Positions 8,530-16,791 are shown, counted from the stretch's first letter. The stretch is 46,600 nt of DNA from Planctomycetota bacterium (GCA_018970785.1 JAGWVR010000015.1:1-46600), one strand, 5' to 3'. The notes: generated from the sequence alone by a model not told the origin. Made by a program: numbers and translations.

Positions 8530-9437
8530 GCGCCGCCGGTCCGCGTCGGCGGGCGGTCGCGGATCGCGCGGCGCACCAGCGCCGTCACCTCCTCGCGCTC
8601 CGCCCCGTCGAGCGGCCGCCGCGGTGCCCGCACCGCCTCGCCCCCCAGGCCGGTGAGCGCCGCCGCCAGCTTGATGCACTGGACGAGGGTCGGGCGCGTG
8701 TCGAGGTGGAGCAGCGGCGTGTACCAGCGGTAGACGGCCCGGGCCTCGTCGAACCGCCCCGCCAGGGCCAGATCCCACAGCAGCCGGTTCTCGGCGGGGA
8801 AGGCGTTGACCAGCCCTGAGACCCAGCCGCGCGCCCCCAGCACGATGCTCTCGAGCACCAGGTCGTCGACGCCGCAGAGAAGCACGTAGCGGTCGCCGAC
8901 GAGGTTGGCGATGTCGGTGATCCGCCGTGGGTCGTCGCTCGATTCCTTGACGGCGCGGATCGTCGGTTCGTCGGCCAGCTCGGCGATCTGCTCGGGGCGG
9001 AGGTCGACGCCGTACGAGACGGGATTGTTGTAGAGCATCACCGGCAGGCCGCTGGCCCGGGCGACGGCGCGGAAGTGGGCGAGGTTCTCCGCGGGGCGCG
9101 GCTTGTAGACCATCCCCGGCAGGACCATCAGGCCGTCGGCGCCGAGCCGCTCGGCCTCGGCGGCCCAGCGGCAGGCGGCGCGGGTCGTGTATTCGGCGAC
9201 GCCGGTCACCACCGGCACCCGCCCGCGCGAGGCCTCGATCCCGAGCCGGAGCACCTCGCGCTTCTCGTCGGGATCGAGCGACGTGCCCTCGCCGACGGTC
9301 CCCATCACCACCAGGCCGTGAATCCCGTCGTCGATGAGCCGCTCGAAGTGGAGCTTCGTCGCCGCCGGGTCGAGCCGCTCGTCGGGGTGGAATTCGGTCG
9401 TCGCGGCGGCGTAGACGCCGCACCAGTCGATCGGCAT
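8526..9437 (-). CDS. DapA-family lyase, probable 1-pyrroline-4-hydroxy-2-carboxylate deaminase
   Basis: 303 residues, the full length of a DHDPS/NAL-family (beta/alpha)8 barrel. The Schiff-base lysine is K164 (RAVKESS) and the conserved tyrosine is Y136 in MLYNNP; the phosphate/carboxylate-binding region is GTVGEGTSL near 46-54, where authentic dihydrodipicolinate synthases have GTTGE. Next to an epimerase and a D-amino-acid-oxidase-type dehydrogenase, the likely reaction is deamination of 1-pyrroline-4-hydroxy-2-carboxylate to 2-oxoglutarate semialdehyde (EC 3.5.4.22), as in bacterial hydroxyproline degradation. It is the first gene of the leftward operon, with a GGAG ribosome-binding site just before the ATG at 9437. 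A dihydrodipicolinate synthase, keto-deoxy-sugar aldolase or N-acetylneuraminate lyase role is possible; the sialidase-like gene nearby makes the last worth remembering. Confidence 0.85.
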   Translation of the reverse strand: MPIDWCGVYAAATTEFHPDERLDPAATKLHFERLIDDGIHGLVVMGTVGEGTSLDPDEKREVLRLGIEASRGRVPVVTGVAEYTTRAACRWAAEAERLGADGLMVLPGMVYKPRPAENLAHFRAVARASGLPVMLYNNPVSYGVDLRPEQIAELADEPTIRAVKESSDDPRRITDIANLVGDRYVLLCGVDDLVLESIVLGARGWVSGLVNAFPAENRLLWDLALAGRFDEARAVYRWYTPLLHLDTRPTLVQCIKLAAALTGLGGEAVRAPRRPLDGAEREEVTALVRRAIRDRPPTRTGGA

Positions 9438-9461
9438 GGGAGGGCTCCGCGGGTGGAGGGG

Positions 9462-9471
9462 ATTGTATGCT
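9462..9471. promoter_or_regulatory. Overlapping divergent -10 elements
   Basis: In the 80-bp gap between the divergent DapA-family and FAD-oxidase genes, the minus strand reads TACAAT (9467-9462) and the plus strand TATGCT (9466-9471), sharing two bases. Each is a good sigma70-type -10 and they form the only AT-rich patch in the gap. Leaders would be about 20 nt (leftward) and 40 nt (rightward). No convincing -35 is seen on either side. The arrangement implies mutually exclusive or jointly regulated transcription of the two halves of the pathway. Confidence 0.5.
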
Positions 9472-9517
9472 GCGGCCGCCGTGCGCGGTCCGCGCTGGCC
9501 CGGAGCGGGGATCGGCG

Positions 9518-10642
9518 ATGGACGTCGTGATCGTCGGAGCGGGGATCGTCGGCGCCGCCTCCGCGCTCGCGCTGGCCCGCGCCGGCTGCCGGGTGACGGT
9601 CGTCGAGGAGCGGTTCCCCGGGGGCGGAGCCACGGCGGCGGGGATGGGCCACGTCGTCGTCATCGACGATTCCCCGGCCCAGATCGCGCTCACTTCGCGG
9701 GGCCGGGCGCTGTGGGAATCGCTCGCCCCGCACCTCCCCGCGGCAGCGGAGTATCGGCGGCCGGGCACGGCCTGGGTCGCCGCCGACGACGACGAGCTGG
9801 CCGAGGCTGCCGCCAAGGCCGAGCGCCTCGCGGCGGCCGGGGTCGCGGCCCGGCTCGTCGGGCCCGCGGAACTGGCGCGCTTCGAGCCGGCGCTCCGCCC
9901 CGGCCTGGCCGGGGCGCTCGTCGTGCCGGACGACGCCGTCGTCTATCCGCCTCCGGTGGCGGCGTGGATGGTGGCGGAAGCCATCGACGCCGGCGCGCGG
10001 CTGCGGCGCGGCGTCGCGGCGACCGCGGTCGAGCCCGGCGGCGTGCTGCGGCTCACCGACGGCGGCCGCATCGAGGCCGACGCGGTCGTCGTCGCCACCG
10101 GTGCCGCCGCCGCGCGGCTCGTGCCCGGCGTGCCCATCCGGCCGCGCAAGGGGCACCTCGTGATCACCGACCGCGCGCCGGGATTGATCCGTCACCAGAT
10201 CGTCGAGCTCGGCTACGTGAAGCGCGCCCACGACGTCGGCACCGACTCGGTCGCGTTCAACGTCCAGCCGCGCGCGACGGGGCAGGTGCTCGTCGGCTCG
10301 TCGCGGCAGATCGACGTCACCGCGCCGGCGGTCGAGCCGAAGCTGCTCGAGACGATGCTCGCGCGCTGCTTCGACTACCTGCCGCGGTTGGCGACGGTGC
10401 CGGCGATCCGCGCCTGGACCGGGCTGCGGGCGGCGACCCCCGACGGGCTGCCGCTCGTCGGCCCGTGGCCGGCGATCGCCGGCCTCTGGCTGGCGACCGG
10501 CCACGAAGGGCTCGGGATCACGACGGCGCCCGCCACCGCCGAAGGGCTGGTCGCCGGACTCCTCGGCCGCGACGCGGTGGTCGATCCGGCACCATGGCTG
10601 CCGGCGCGGTTCCTGGCGGTGCCCGTGGAGGCCGCGCGATGA
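9518..10642 (+). CDS. FAD-dependent D-amino-acid oxidase-type dehydrogenase (HypDH beta-like subunit)
   Basis: 374 residues. It opens directly with a Rossmann dinucleotide fold, VVIVGAGIVGAASAL then VVEERFPGGGAT, typical of the DAO/glycine oxidase/sarcosine oxidase beta family. The C-terminus carries the family's flavin-closing segment GLWLATGHEGLGITTAP. The ATG at 9518 is preferred over an in-frame ATG at 9467 because the fold starts immediately and 9467 overlaps the predicted -10. Probable role: oxidation of cis-4-hydroxy-D-proline to 1-pyrroline-4-hydroxy-2-carboxylate, together with the overlapping downstream gene (ATGA junction), as in heteromeric D-hydroxyproline dehydrogenases. With no signal peptide it is cytoplasmic. 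A sarcosine or D-proline oxidase subunit is the main alternative. Confidence 0.85.
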   Translation: MDVVIVGAGIVGAASALALARAGCRVTVVEERFPGGGATAAGMGHVVVIDDSPAQIALTSRGRALWESLAPHLPAAAEYRRPGTAWVAADDDELAEAAAKAERLAAAGVAARLVGPAELARFEPALRPGLAGALVVPDDAVVYPPPVAAWMVAEAIDAGARLRRGVAATAVEPGGVLRLTDGGRIEADAVVVATGAAAARLVPGVPIRPRKGHLVITDRAPGLIRHQIVELGYVKRAHDVGTDSVAFNVQPRATGQVLVGSSRQIDVTAPAVEPKLLETMLARCFDYLPRLATVPAIRAWTGLRAATPDGLPLVGPWPAIAGLWLATGHEGLGITTAPATAEGLVAGLLGRDAVVDPAPWLPARFLAVPVEAAR

Positions 10643-12195
10643 ACGGTCCGGCCGACACGGCGCGCAGCCATCGCGACACGGTGACGCTCGTCGTCGACGG
10701 CGTGTCCGTCGCCGCCGTGCGCGGCCAGTCGGTGGCGGCCGCGCTGCTGTCGCGCGGTGGCGCCACGGCGTGGCACGTGCGGACGAGCGTCACCGGCGCG
10801 CCGCGCGGGCCGCTGTGCGGGATGGGGGTCTGCTTCGAGTGCCGGGCGACAGTCGACGGCCGGGAGTTGGTGCGCACCTGCCAGGAGACGGTCCGCGACG
10901 GGATGCGCGTCGACACCGCCGCGCCTGCCGCCGCACCGCGGGCTTGCCCGGCGATCCCGGCCGTGCCGCGGCACGGGTCGTGCGACGTGCTCGTCGTCGG
11001 GGCCGGCCCGGCGGGGATCGCCGCGGCCAGCGCCGCGGCGACGGCCGGGGCGGACGTGATCGTGATCGACGACAACCCTGCCCCCGGTGGGCAGATCTGG
11101 CGCGGCGGCGCGGCTCGGCCGGAAGGCGGGGCGCGGTTCTTCCCGGGAACGGCCGTGGTCACGGTGACCCCGTCGGGAGCGATCCAGCTCCAGGACGCCG
11201 TCGGGACGCGGCAGGTCGTCGCCCGGCGGATCGTCCTCGCCACGGGTGCCCGCGAGCGCTTCGTCCCGTTTCCGGGGTGGACGCTTCCCGGCGTCGTCGG
11301 CGCCGGCGGATTGCAGGCGCTGGTCAAGCAGGGGCTCGACGTCGCCGGGAGGCGCGTCGTCGTCGCCGGCAGCGGCCCGCTCCTCCTGGCGGTGGCCGAC
11401 GTGGCGGCGCGGAGCGGGGCGCGGCTGGAGGCGATCGCCGAACAGGCCGACCGCGTCCGGCTGGCGGGGTTCGCCGCATGGTTGGTCGCCGAGCCCGCCA
11501 AACTCGTCCAGGCCGTCGGGCTCGCGCGCACGACGGCGGCCGTCTACCGGCTGGCGACGTTTCCGGTGGCGGTGCGCGCGGCTGCGGACGGCCTGGTCGT
11601 GACGCTCCGGTCCGGGCGCCCGGGGCGGGAGCGCGACCGCGACGTCGCCTGCGACATCCTCGCCTGCGGGTTCGGCCTGGTGCCCAACACCGACGTGGCC
11701 CGCGCCTTCGGCTGCGCGATCGGCGCCGATGGCGTGGTGGTCGACGAGCGCCAGCGGACGACCCGGCCGGACGTGCTGGCGGCCGGTGAATGCACGGGGA
11801 TCGGAGGCGTCGACAAGAGCCTGGTCGAAGGGCGGGTCGCGGGGCTGGTGGCAGCCGGCGCCGGTGCCACGGCCGCGCCGCTTCTTGCCGAGGTACGCCG
11901 TGCCCGCCAGTTCGCCGCGCGACTCCTCGACACCTTCGCCCTCGACCCGCGCCTCCGGACGCTGGCCTCGGCCGAGACCGTCGTCTGCCGCTGCGAGGAC
12001 GTGGTCGCGGAACGGCTCCGCGGGTTCACCGGGTGGCGGGAGGCGAAGCTCCTGTCGCGCGTCGGCATGGGGCCCTGCCAGGGGCGCGTGTGCGGCACGG
12101 CGACGGCCGTGACATGTGGCTTCGCCCCCGACGACGTCCGCCCGCCGCTGGTGCCGGTGCCGACCGGCGCGCTCGCCGACGCCGTGAGCCCCTGA
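10639..12195 (+). CDS. Fused 2Fe-2S / NAD(FAD) oxidoreductase / BFD-type subunit (HypDH alpha+gamma-like)
   Basis: 518 residues, with three modules in one chain. Residues ~14-95 are a ferredoxin-like 2Fe-2S domain with cysteines 60, 65, 68 and 81 (CGMGVCFEC...C). Residues ~115-440 are a two-dinucleotide-binding pyridine nucleotide-disulfide oxidoreductase-like domain with GAGPAG at 121-126, a second GSGPLLL and the FAD segment LAAGECTGIGG. Residues ~448-490 carry four cysteines (450, 452, 480, 485; CRCED and GPCQGRVC) like the BFD-type iron-sulfur domain at the end of SoxA-like and HypDH alpha subunits. In proteobacterial D-hydroxyproline dehydrogenases the 2Fe-2S (gamma) and FAD (alpha) parts are separate small genes; here they are joined, as in sarcosine oxidase alpha. 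The ATG at 10639 overlaps the stop of the FAD oxidase gene, so a 1:1 complex is likely. Confidence 0.85.
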   Translation: MNGPADTARSHRDTVTLVVDGVSVAAVRGQSVAAALLSRGGATAWHVRTSVTGAPRGPLCGMGVCFECRATVDGRELVRTCQETVRDGMRVDTAAPAAAPRACPAIPAVPRHGSCDVLVVGAGPAGIAAASAAATAGADVIVIDDNPAPGGQIWRGGAARPEGGARFFPGTAVVTVTPSGAIQLQDAVGTRQVVARRIVLATGARERFVPFPGWTLPGVVGAGGLQALVKQGLDVAGRRVVVAGSGPLLLAVADVAARSGARLEAIAEQADRVRLAGFAAWLVAEPAKLVQAVGLARTTAAVYRLATFPVAVRAAADGLVVTLRSGRPGRERDRDVACDILACGFGLVPNTDVARAFGCAIGADGVVVDERQRTTRPDVLAAGECTGIGGVDKSLVEGRVAGLVAAGAGATAAPLLAEVRRARQFAARLLDTFALDPRLRTLASAETVVCRCEDVVAERLRGFTGWREAKLLSRVGMGPCQGRVCGTATAVTCGFAPDDVRPPLVPVPTGALADAVSP

Positions 12196-12254
12196 GCGAA
12201 CGTCCGGCCTGGGTGGCCCGGCCCGGTGCCGGTCCCCGCCGGTCCGCTCGACCC

Positions 12255-12260
12255 TATGCT
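12255..12260 (+). promoter_or_regulatory. Candidate -10 for the sialidase-like gene
   Basis: TATGCT lies 37 bp before the ATG at 12298, and a GAGGAGGAG ribosome-binding site sits between them. The same hexamer appears in front of the FAD-oxidase gene. No clear -35. It suggests the sialidase-like gene has its own promoter although it follows the oxidoreductase gene by only 102 bp. Confidence 0.4.
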
Positions 12261-12297
12261 GATCTCGTCGCGTTGTCGCCAGCCCGAGGAGGAGCCG

Positions 12298-13509
12298 ATG
12301 CCGCCGATCCCTTGTCGTCGCACGCTGTTCGTCGCCGCTGTTCTCGCTCCGGCGCTGGTCGCGACCGCCGTCGCGGCCGCCGAAACGCCGCTGCATCGCG
12401 CCGAGCTCGTCTTTCCCCCCGACCCGCGCCACAACCATGCTCCCGGGATCGTCGAGTGCCCCGACGGCCAGCTGCTCGTCTCCTGGTACCGCGGCTCGGG
12501 GGAGCGGAAGGCCGACGACGTCGCGGTGTACGGCGCCCGCCTCGCGCCTGGTGGGGCGGCGTGGAGCGACCCCTTCCTGATGGTCGACACCCCGGGGTTT
12601 CCCGACTGCAACACCTGCCTGTCGATCGACCGCCACGGCGTGTTGTGGTTGTTCTGGCCGGTGATCGTCGACAACCGCTGGGAGTCGGCCGTGACCCACG
12701 CGCGCCGGTCGCGCGACTACCTCGGCGCCGGCAGCCCGGTGTGGGAGTGGCAACAGGCGCTGTGGCTGGCACCCGCCGACTTCGCCCCCCGCGGCCGCGC
12801 GCTGCTCGCCGAACGCCGGGCCGAGCTGGATGCCGCGAGCCCCGGTCTGCGCCGTGCCGCGGAGGAGTGGGACAAGCGCCTCGACGACCGGCTCCTCCAG
12901 CGGCTCGGGTGGCAGCCACGCTGCAAGCCGACGACGCTCTCGACCGGGCGGATCGTGCTCCCGCTCTACAGCGACACCTGGTCGAGCGCGCTGATGGCGC
13001 TGAGCGACGACGACGGCGCCACCTGGCGGGCCGGCGCGCCGGCGATCGGCTTCGGCAACATCCAGCCGGCGGTCGTCGAGCGCCGCGACGGCACGCTCGT
13101 CGCCTTCATGCGCGAAAACGGGCCGCTCGAACGGATCCGCACGGCCGAGAGTGCCGACGGCGGCGAGACGTGGGGCCCGGTCGGCGTCGCCGATCTCCCC
13201 AATCCGGGCTCAGGGCTCGACGCCCTCCGCCTCGCCGGCGGCCGGTGGCTGCTGGTGTTCAACGACGCGACCGAGGGGCGCGGCAGCCTCGCCGTCGCGC
13301 TCTCCGACGACGAGGGGAAGACCTGGCCGCACCTTCGCCATCTGGAGCGGGACCCGGCCGGGTCGTTCCACTATCCGGCGGTGACCCAGGGACGCGACGG
13401 CACGATTCACCTCGTCTACAGCGTGTTCCTCCCGGCCGGCAAGACGATGAAGCACGTCGCCTGTAACGAGGAGTGGATCCTCGCCGGCGACGGGCCCGCC
13501 GGCGACTGA
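12298..13509 (+). CDS. Secreted sialidase/neuraminidase-like (BNR repeat) protein
   Basis: 403 residues from ATG 12298, chosen for the strong GAGGAGGAG site 5 nt upstream and because a signal peptide (CRRTLFVAAVLAPALVATA, cleaved near AAA-E) starts there. The rest is a six-bladed sialidase-type propeller with Asp-box repeats S-x-D-x-G-x-T-W at about 236-243 (SDDDGATW), 285-292 (SADGGETW) and 336-343 (SDDEGKTW). The N-terminal blade has NHAPGIVECPDGQLLVSWYR, typical of the planctomycete/Bacteroidetes exo-alpha-sialidase-like family. Many of these proteins are not proven sialidases and may act on other glycans. It follows the hydroxyproline-type genes in the same direction but probably has its own promoter. 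Its stop faces that of the beta-helix gene across 52 bp. Confidence 0.85.
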   Translation: MPPIPCRRTLFVAAVLAPALVATAVAAAETPLHRAELVFPPDPRHNHAPGIVECPDGQLLVSWYRGSGERKADDVAVYGARLAPGGAAWSDPFLMVDTPGFPDCNTCLSIDRHGVLWLFWPVIVDNRWESAVTHARRSRDYLGAGSPVWEWQQALWLAPADFAPRGRALLAERRAELDAASPGLRRAAEEWDKRLDDRLLQRLGWQPRCKPTTLSTGRIVLPLYSDTWSSALMALSDDDGATWRAGAPAIGFGNIQPAVVERRDGTLVAFMRENGPLERIRTAESADGGETWGPVGVADLPNPGSGLDALRLAGGRWLLVFNDATEGRGSLAVALSDDEGKTWPHLRHLERDPAGSFHYPAVTQGRDGTIHLVYSVFLPAGKTMKHVACNEEWILAGDGPAGD

Positions 13510-13523
13510 CACGTCACCACCGC

Positions 13524-13545
13524 CGGGGGCGTCCCGCTGCCCCCG
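13524..13545. terminator. Bidirectional hairpin between convergent genes
   Basis: Perfect 7-bp inverted repeat CGGGGGC/GCCCCCG with an 8-nt loop inside the 52-bp gap separating the convergent stops at 13509 and 13562. It is positioned to stop transcription from both sides. No T-tract on either strand. Confidence 0.45.
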
Positions 13546-13561
13546 TGCCGTCGCCTCGCCC

Positions 13562-16500
13562 TCATGTCGCCTGGAAGGTGCCTGTCGTCGCCGCCGTCGG
13601 ATCGACGGTGATGTTCGTGGCGTTGCCGGTGATCGTGTTGCCCAGCACGCTCGTGCCGGTCGACACGCCGCTGGCGAACAACCCGAACTGGTTGGCCGAG
13701 ATCGTGTTGCCGGTCCCCGCCGTCTCGGTGCCGACCGTGATCCCGGTGACCGCGGAGAGATAGACCCCCGCGCGGTTGGACTGGATCGTGTTGGCGAGGA
13801 CCGTCGTGCCCGCGCAGTCGCCGGTGCCGTACAGGCCCCAGGCCGCGTTGGACCGGATCCGGTTGCCGGCGTTGATCGTCAGGTCCCGCGCTGCCAACAG
13901 CACGATCCCGGTCTCGTTGTTCTCGATCAGGTTGTCCGCGATCACCGTGCCGGTGAGCGTGCCGAAGGCGAACACCCCCTGCGTCGTGCCCGCGATGTCG
14001 TTCCCTTCCCCGAGGCCACCGATCCGGATCCCGCGCGCCCCGGCCAGGTAGATCCCGTACAGCCCCACGCCGCCGCCGCCGAAGATCATGTTGTCGACGA
14101 CGATCGTGTCGGTGCAGATGCCGCGCGCGTACAGCCCCTGGGCGGCGTTGCGGACCATGACGTTGTCGCGGATCGTGACACCCTGGGCGAAGTCGAGGTA
14201 CACCCCGACCGGATTCTCGACCATCGAGTTGGCCTCGATCGCGGTGCCGGTGCTGACCCCCGCGACGTAGACCCCGAAGGCGGTGCTCGAACGCACCTGG
14301 TTGCCGCTGCCGAAACCGAGCCCGGTGACGCTGTCGAGGATCACGCCGCTGGTGTTGGCGATGAACAGGTTGCCCACCATGCTCGTTCCGGTCAGGTTGC
14401 CGGTCGCGTACATCGCCTGGTAGGCGCCGGTCACGCGGTTGCCATCGCCGAGCAGGCCGCCGCCGATCGACAGGCCGAGCGCGTCGTTGAGGCGGAAGCC
14501 GTAGGTCGAGAGCCCCGCGCCGTCGATCGAATTGCCGATCGCCCTGGTTCCCGTGTAGGTGCCGGGCGCGAACTTGATCCCCGTCATCCCCGCGGCGGTG
14601 ATCGTGAACCCGTGGACGAGGGAGTTGGTCGAGGAGCCGTTGAACCGGATCCCCTGCATGCCGGGATTGCGGATCGACCCACCGCCGGCGAGGGACACGT
14701 TGTTGACCCCCGCCGCGACGTCGATCCCGCGCAGGCCGGCCCCGGGAAGCTTGCCGTCGATCGACACGCTCCGTGGCACGTTGACGGCGCCCGCCGACTC
14801 GAGCGTGATCGACGCCAGGCTCGCCAGCCCGCCGACGACGCCGTCGAGGAGCACGGTGCCCCCGCCGGCGGCGAACGTCGCGTTGAACGGTCCGTCGAGC
14901 GTCGACGCCAGGGTGATGTCGCCGGCGAGCGTGCCGGTGTCGAGGCGGGTCGAGGCGGTGAGCGTGACCGGGCCGCTGTAGGTCTGGTTGCCGGAGGAGC
15001 CGACGTTCGCGCCGAGGCTCGTCGTTCCCGAGACGGCCAGCGTCGTCAGGCCGGCGATCGTGTCCTGCACCACGGCATTGCCGGCGATCGCCAGCGCCCG
15101 GTCGTTGCCCGTGACGGTGCCGGCGAGCGTGACCACGCTGCCGGTGAGGGTCACGTCGGCGGCCGCCGGCGCGACACCGAGGCGCACCGGGCCGACGTAG
15201 GCCTGCGGGGCACCGGCCGTGGTCACGGCAGCGCGGAGGATGATGTCACCGCCGCGCATCTCGAGGGCCTTGCCGGGGAGCGAGATCGCCGCGCCCCCCT
15301 CCTGGTCGATCACCGGCAGCAACCCCGGATCGCTGCGGCCGAGGACGATCCGCGACGCCCCGATCGCCTCGAGCACCGACACGTCGGCGGCGGCGAGCGG
15401 CAGCACCTGGCCGGCGACGAGGTTACGGATGGTCACCGTGGCCGTCGTCGCCAGGGCCCCGCCGGTCAGCGACGTCTGGAACGAGTCGGCCGTGAGGGTG
15501 ATGTCGCCGGTCGAACTGGTCAGCGTCGCGCCGTCGAACATCAGCCCCGGGGAGGTGGTCGGCGTACCGCTGCCGGCACCGCCGTCGCCGGTGATCGAGA
15601 TCGCCCCGGCGACGCTGGTGAGGATCGCGGTCGATGCGAGGACGACGCCGCGGTTGAAATCGCTCGGCACGGCGGCACCGCCGGTGCCGGTGATCGTGAT
15701 CGCCCCCTTGTCCGTGGGCCCCGAGCCGGTGAGCGTCGCCACCGTCCCCTCGACCAAGACACCGTCGTTGCGGCCGTCGCGGGCGCCGCCGGTGCCGGTC
15801 AGGACCAGGGCCCCGCCCGTGGTCCTCAGCGATGAGCTCTTGTCGAGGAAGATGCCGTGACTGAACGGCCCGTCGGAGAGGGCGTTGCCGCCGACACCGC
15901 GGATCGAAATGCTGCCGTGGGTGGTGCCGTTGTCGCCGGCGCGGACGAGGCCGGCGCTGGTGATCGAGACGCCCACCTGGTATCCCGAGAAGCCTTCCCC
16001 GTCGCCGCCGCGCCCCTCGATCGTGATGCTGCCGCCGGCGGTCGTGATGCTCGCCCCGTCGATCGCCACGCCGGCGAACGTGCCCGCGTGCTGCACGCCG
16101 TCGTCGGCGTCGAGGAGGATGTTGCCCAGTCCGGCAGCCAGGGGCGCGATCACCGAGACCGACCGCGCGGCCGTGACCGAAAGCCCGGCCGTGCTGTTGA
16201 ACGTCGTCGCCGCGGCGATCGTGACGTCGCCGGCGGCGGTGCCGAGGGCGACGGCGAAATCGTCGAGGTACACTCCCGTCGACGTCCCGAAGAGGACGTC
16301 GGCCGTGGTGCCGGTGCCGGTGATCGCCACGCGCACCAGCGGCAGGTCGCCGTCGATCGAGAGCGTCGACAGGCCGTTGCCGACGAGCTGCGTCGGGATG
16401 TCGGTGCCGGAGAACGTGGCGATTCCGGCCAGGGAGAGGACGTAGTTGCCTCCCCCCTGGGACGTGCTGGTGAGCTCCTCGCCGTCGGCGAGCGACACGC

Positions 16501-16657
16501 TGACGACGCTGGCGAGGGCGTCGTAGGAGAAGGCGGCCAGCAGCGCTCGCCCTTCGAGCCGCTCGGCGGCGAGGCGCGTGACGGCGGTCCCGCGGGGAAA
16601 CGCGCGGCGCGGCCCGGTGACGGCGGACCGACGGGGGGCGAACAGCGAGCGGAGCAT
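13562..16657 (-). CDS. Large secreted right-handed beta-helix surface protein
   Basis: 1031 residues. The basic N-terminus ends in RLEGRALLA (33-41), the short LExRxLLA-type motif found near the start of many planctomycete extracellular proteins. Residues ~45-620 contain filamentous-haemagglutinin-like turns such as GGSITIEGRGGDG and GAITITGTGG, repeated with changing spacing. Residues ~650-1020 are PbH1/NosD-type coils built on patterns like GTSVLGNTITGN and GVYLSAVTGITVG, rich in Asn ladders. No enzyme active site, dockerin, PEP-CTERM or membrane anchor is visible at the C-terminus. Likely a cell-surface adhesin or polysaccharide-binding/lyase-like scaffold; parallel beta-helix proteins also include pectate-lyase-type enzymes. 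It is monocistronic with a good upstream promoter (16740-16769). Confidence 0.85.
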   Translation of the reverse strand: MLRSLFAPRRSAVTGPRRAFPRGTAVTRLAAERLEGRALLAAFSYDALASVVSVSLADGEELTSTSQGGGNYVLSLAGIATFSGTDIPTQLVGNGLSTLSIDGDLPLVRVAITGTGTTADVLFGTSTGVYLDDFAVALGTAAGDVTIAAATTFNSTAGLSVTAARSVSVIAPLAAGLGNILLDADDGVQHAGTFAGVAIDGASITTAGGSITIEGRGGDGEGFSGYQVGVSITSAGLVRAGDNGTTHGSISIRGVGGNALSDGPFSHGIFLDKSSSLRTTGGALVLTGTGGARDGRNDGVLVEGTVATLTGSGPTDKGAITITGTGGAAVPSDFNRGVVLASTAILTSVAGAISITGDGGAGSGTPTTSPGLMFDGATLTSSTGDITLTADSFQTSLTGGALATTATVTIRNLVAGQVLPLAAADVSVLEAIGASRIVLGRSDPGLLPVIDQEGGAAISLPGKALEMRGGDIILRAAVTTAGAPQAYVGPVRLGVAPAAADVTLTGSVVTLAGTVTGNDRALAIAGNAVVQDTIAGLTTLAVSGTTSLGANVGSSGNQTYSGPVTLTASTRLDTGTLAGDITLASTLDGPFNATFAAGGGTVLLDGVVGGLASLASITLESAGAVNVPRSVSIDGKLPGAGLRGIDVAAGVNNVSLAGGGSIRNPGMQGIRFNGSSTNSLVHGFTITAAGMTGIKFAPGTYTGTRAIGNSIDGAGLSTYGFRLNDALGLSIGGGLLGDGNRVTGAYQAMYATGNLTGTSMVGNLFIANTSGVILDSVTGLGFGSGNQVRSSTAFGVYVAGVSTGTAIEANSMVENPVGVYLDFAQGVTIRDNVMVRNAAQGLYARGICTDTIVVDNMIFGGGGVGLYGIYLAGARGIRIGGLGEGNDIAGTTQGVFAFGTLTGTVIADNLIENNETGIVLLAARDLTINAGNRIRSNAAWGLYGTGDCAGTTVLANTIQSNRAGVYLSAVTGITVGTETAGTGNTISANQFGLFASGVSTGTSVLGNTITGNATNITVDPTAATTGTFQAT

Positions 16658-16739
16658 GGCAGCCCGAGCCTTTCTCGTGGAGGCCGGGCAGCCCGCCCAT
16701 CATGTTCCGCCGCAGTCGTGTCCGGCGGGATCTGGCGGA

Positions 16740-16769
16740 ACCCTACGCGCGTGCCGCTCCGTGGGTCAA
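16740..16769 (-). promoter_or_regulatory. Sigma70-type promoter of the beta-helix gene
   Basis: On the minus strand, -35 TTGACC (16769-16764) and -10 TAGGGT (16745-16740) are separated by 18 bp. The -35 has five of six consensus bases. The leader to the ATG at 16657 would be about 75 nt. This is the best two-box promoter I find in the window; it lies in the 134-bp gap after the DUF1501 stop at 16792. Confidence 0.5.
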
Positions 16770-16791
16770 ACGCCGGAGGCGATTCGGGCCG

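Noticed and set aside
8530-9816. Upstream extension of the proline-racemase-family frame beyond 8529
   Set aside because: It overlaps the DapA-family gene in another frame and is Arg-rich; the ATG at 8529 is supported by the ATGA overlap and the start of the family fold.
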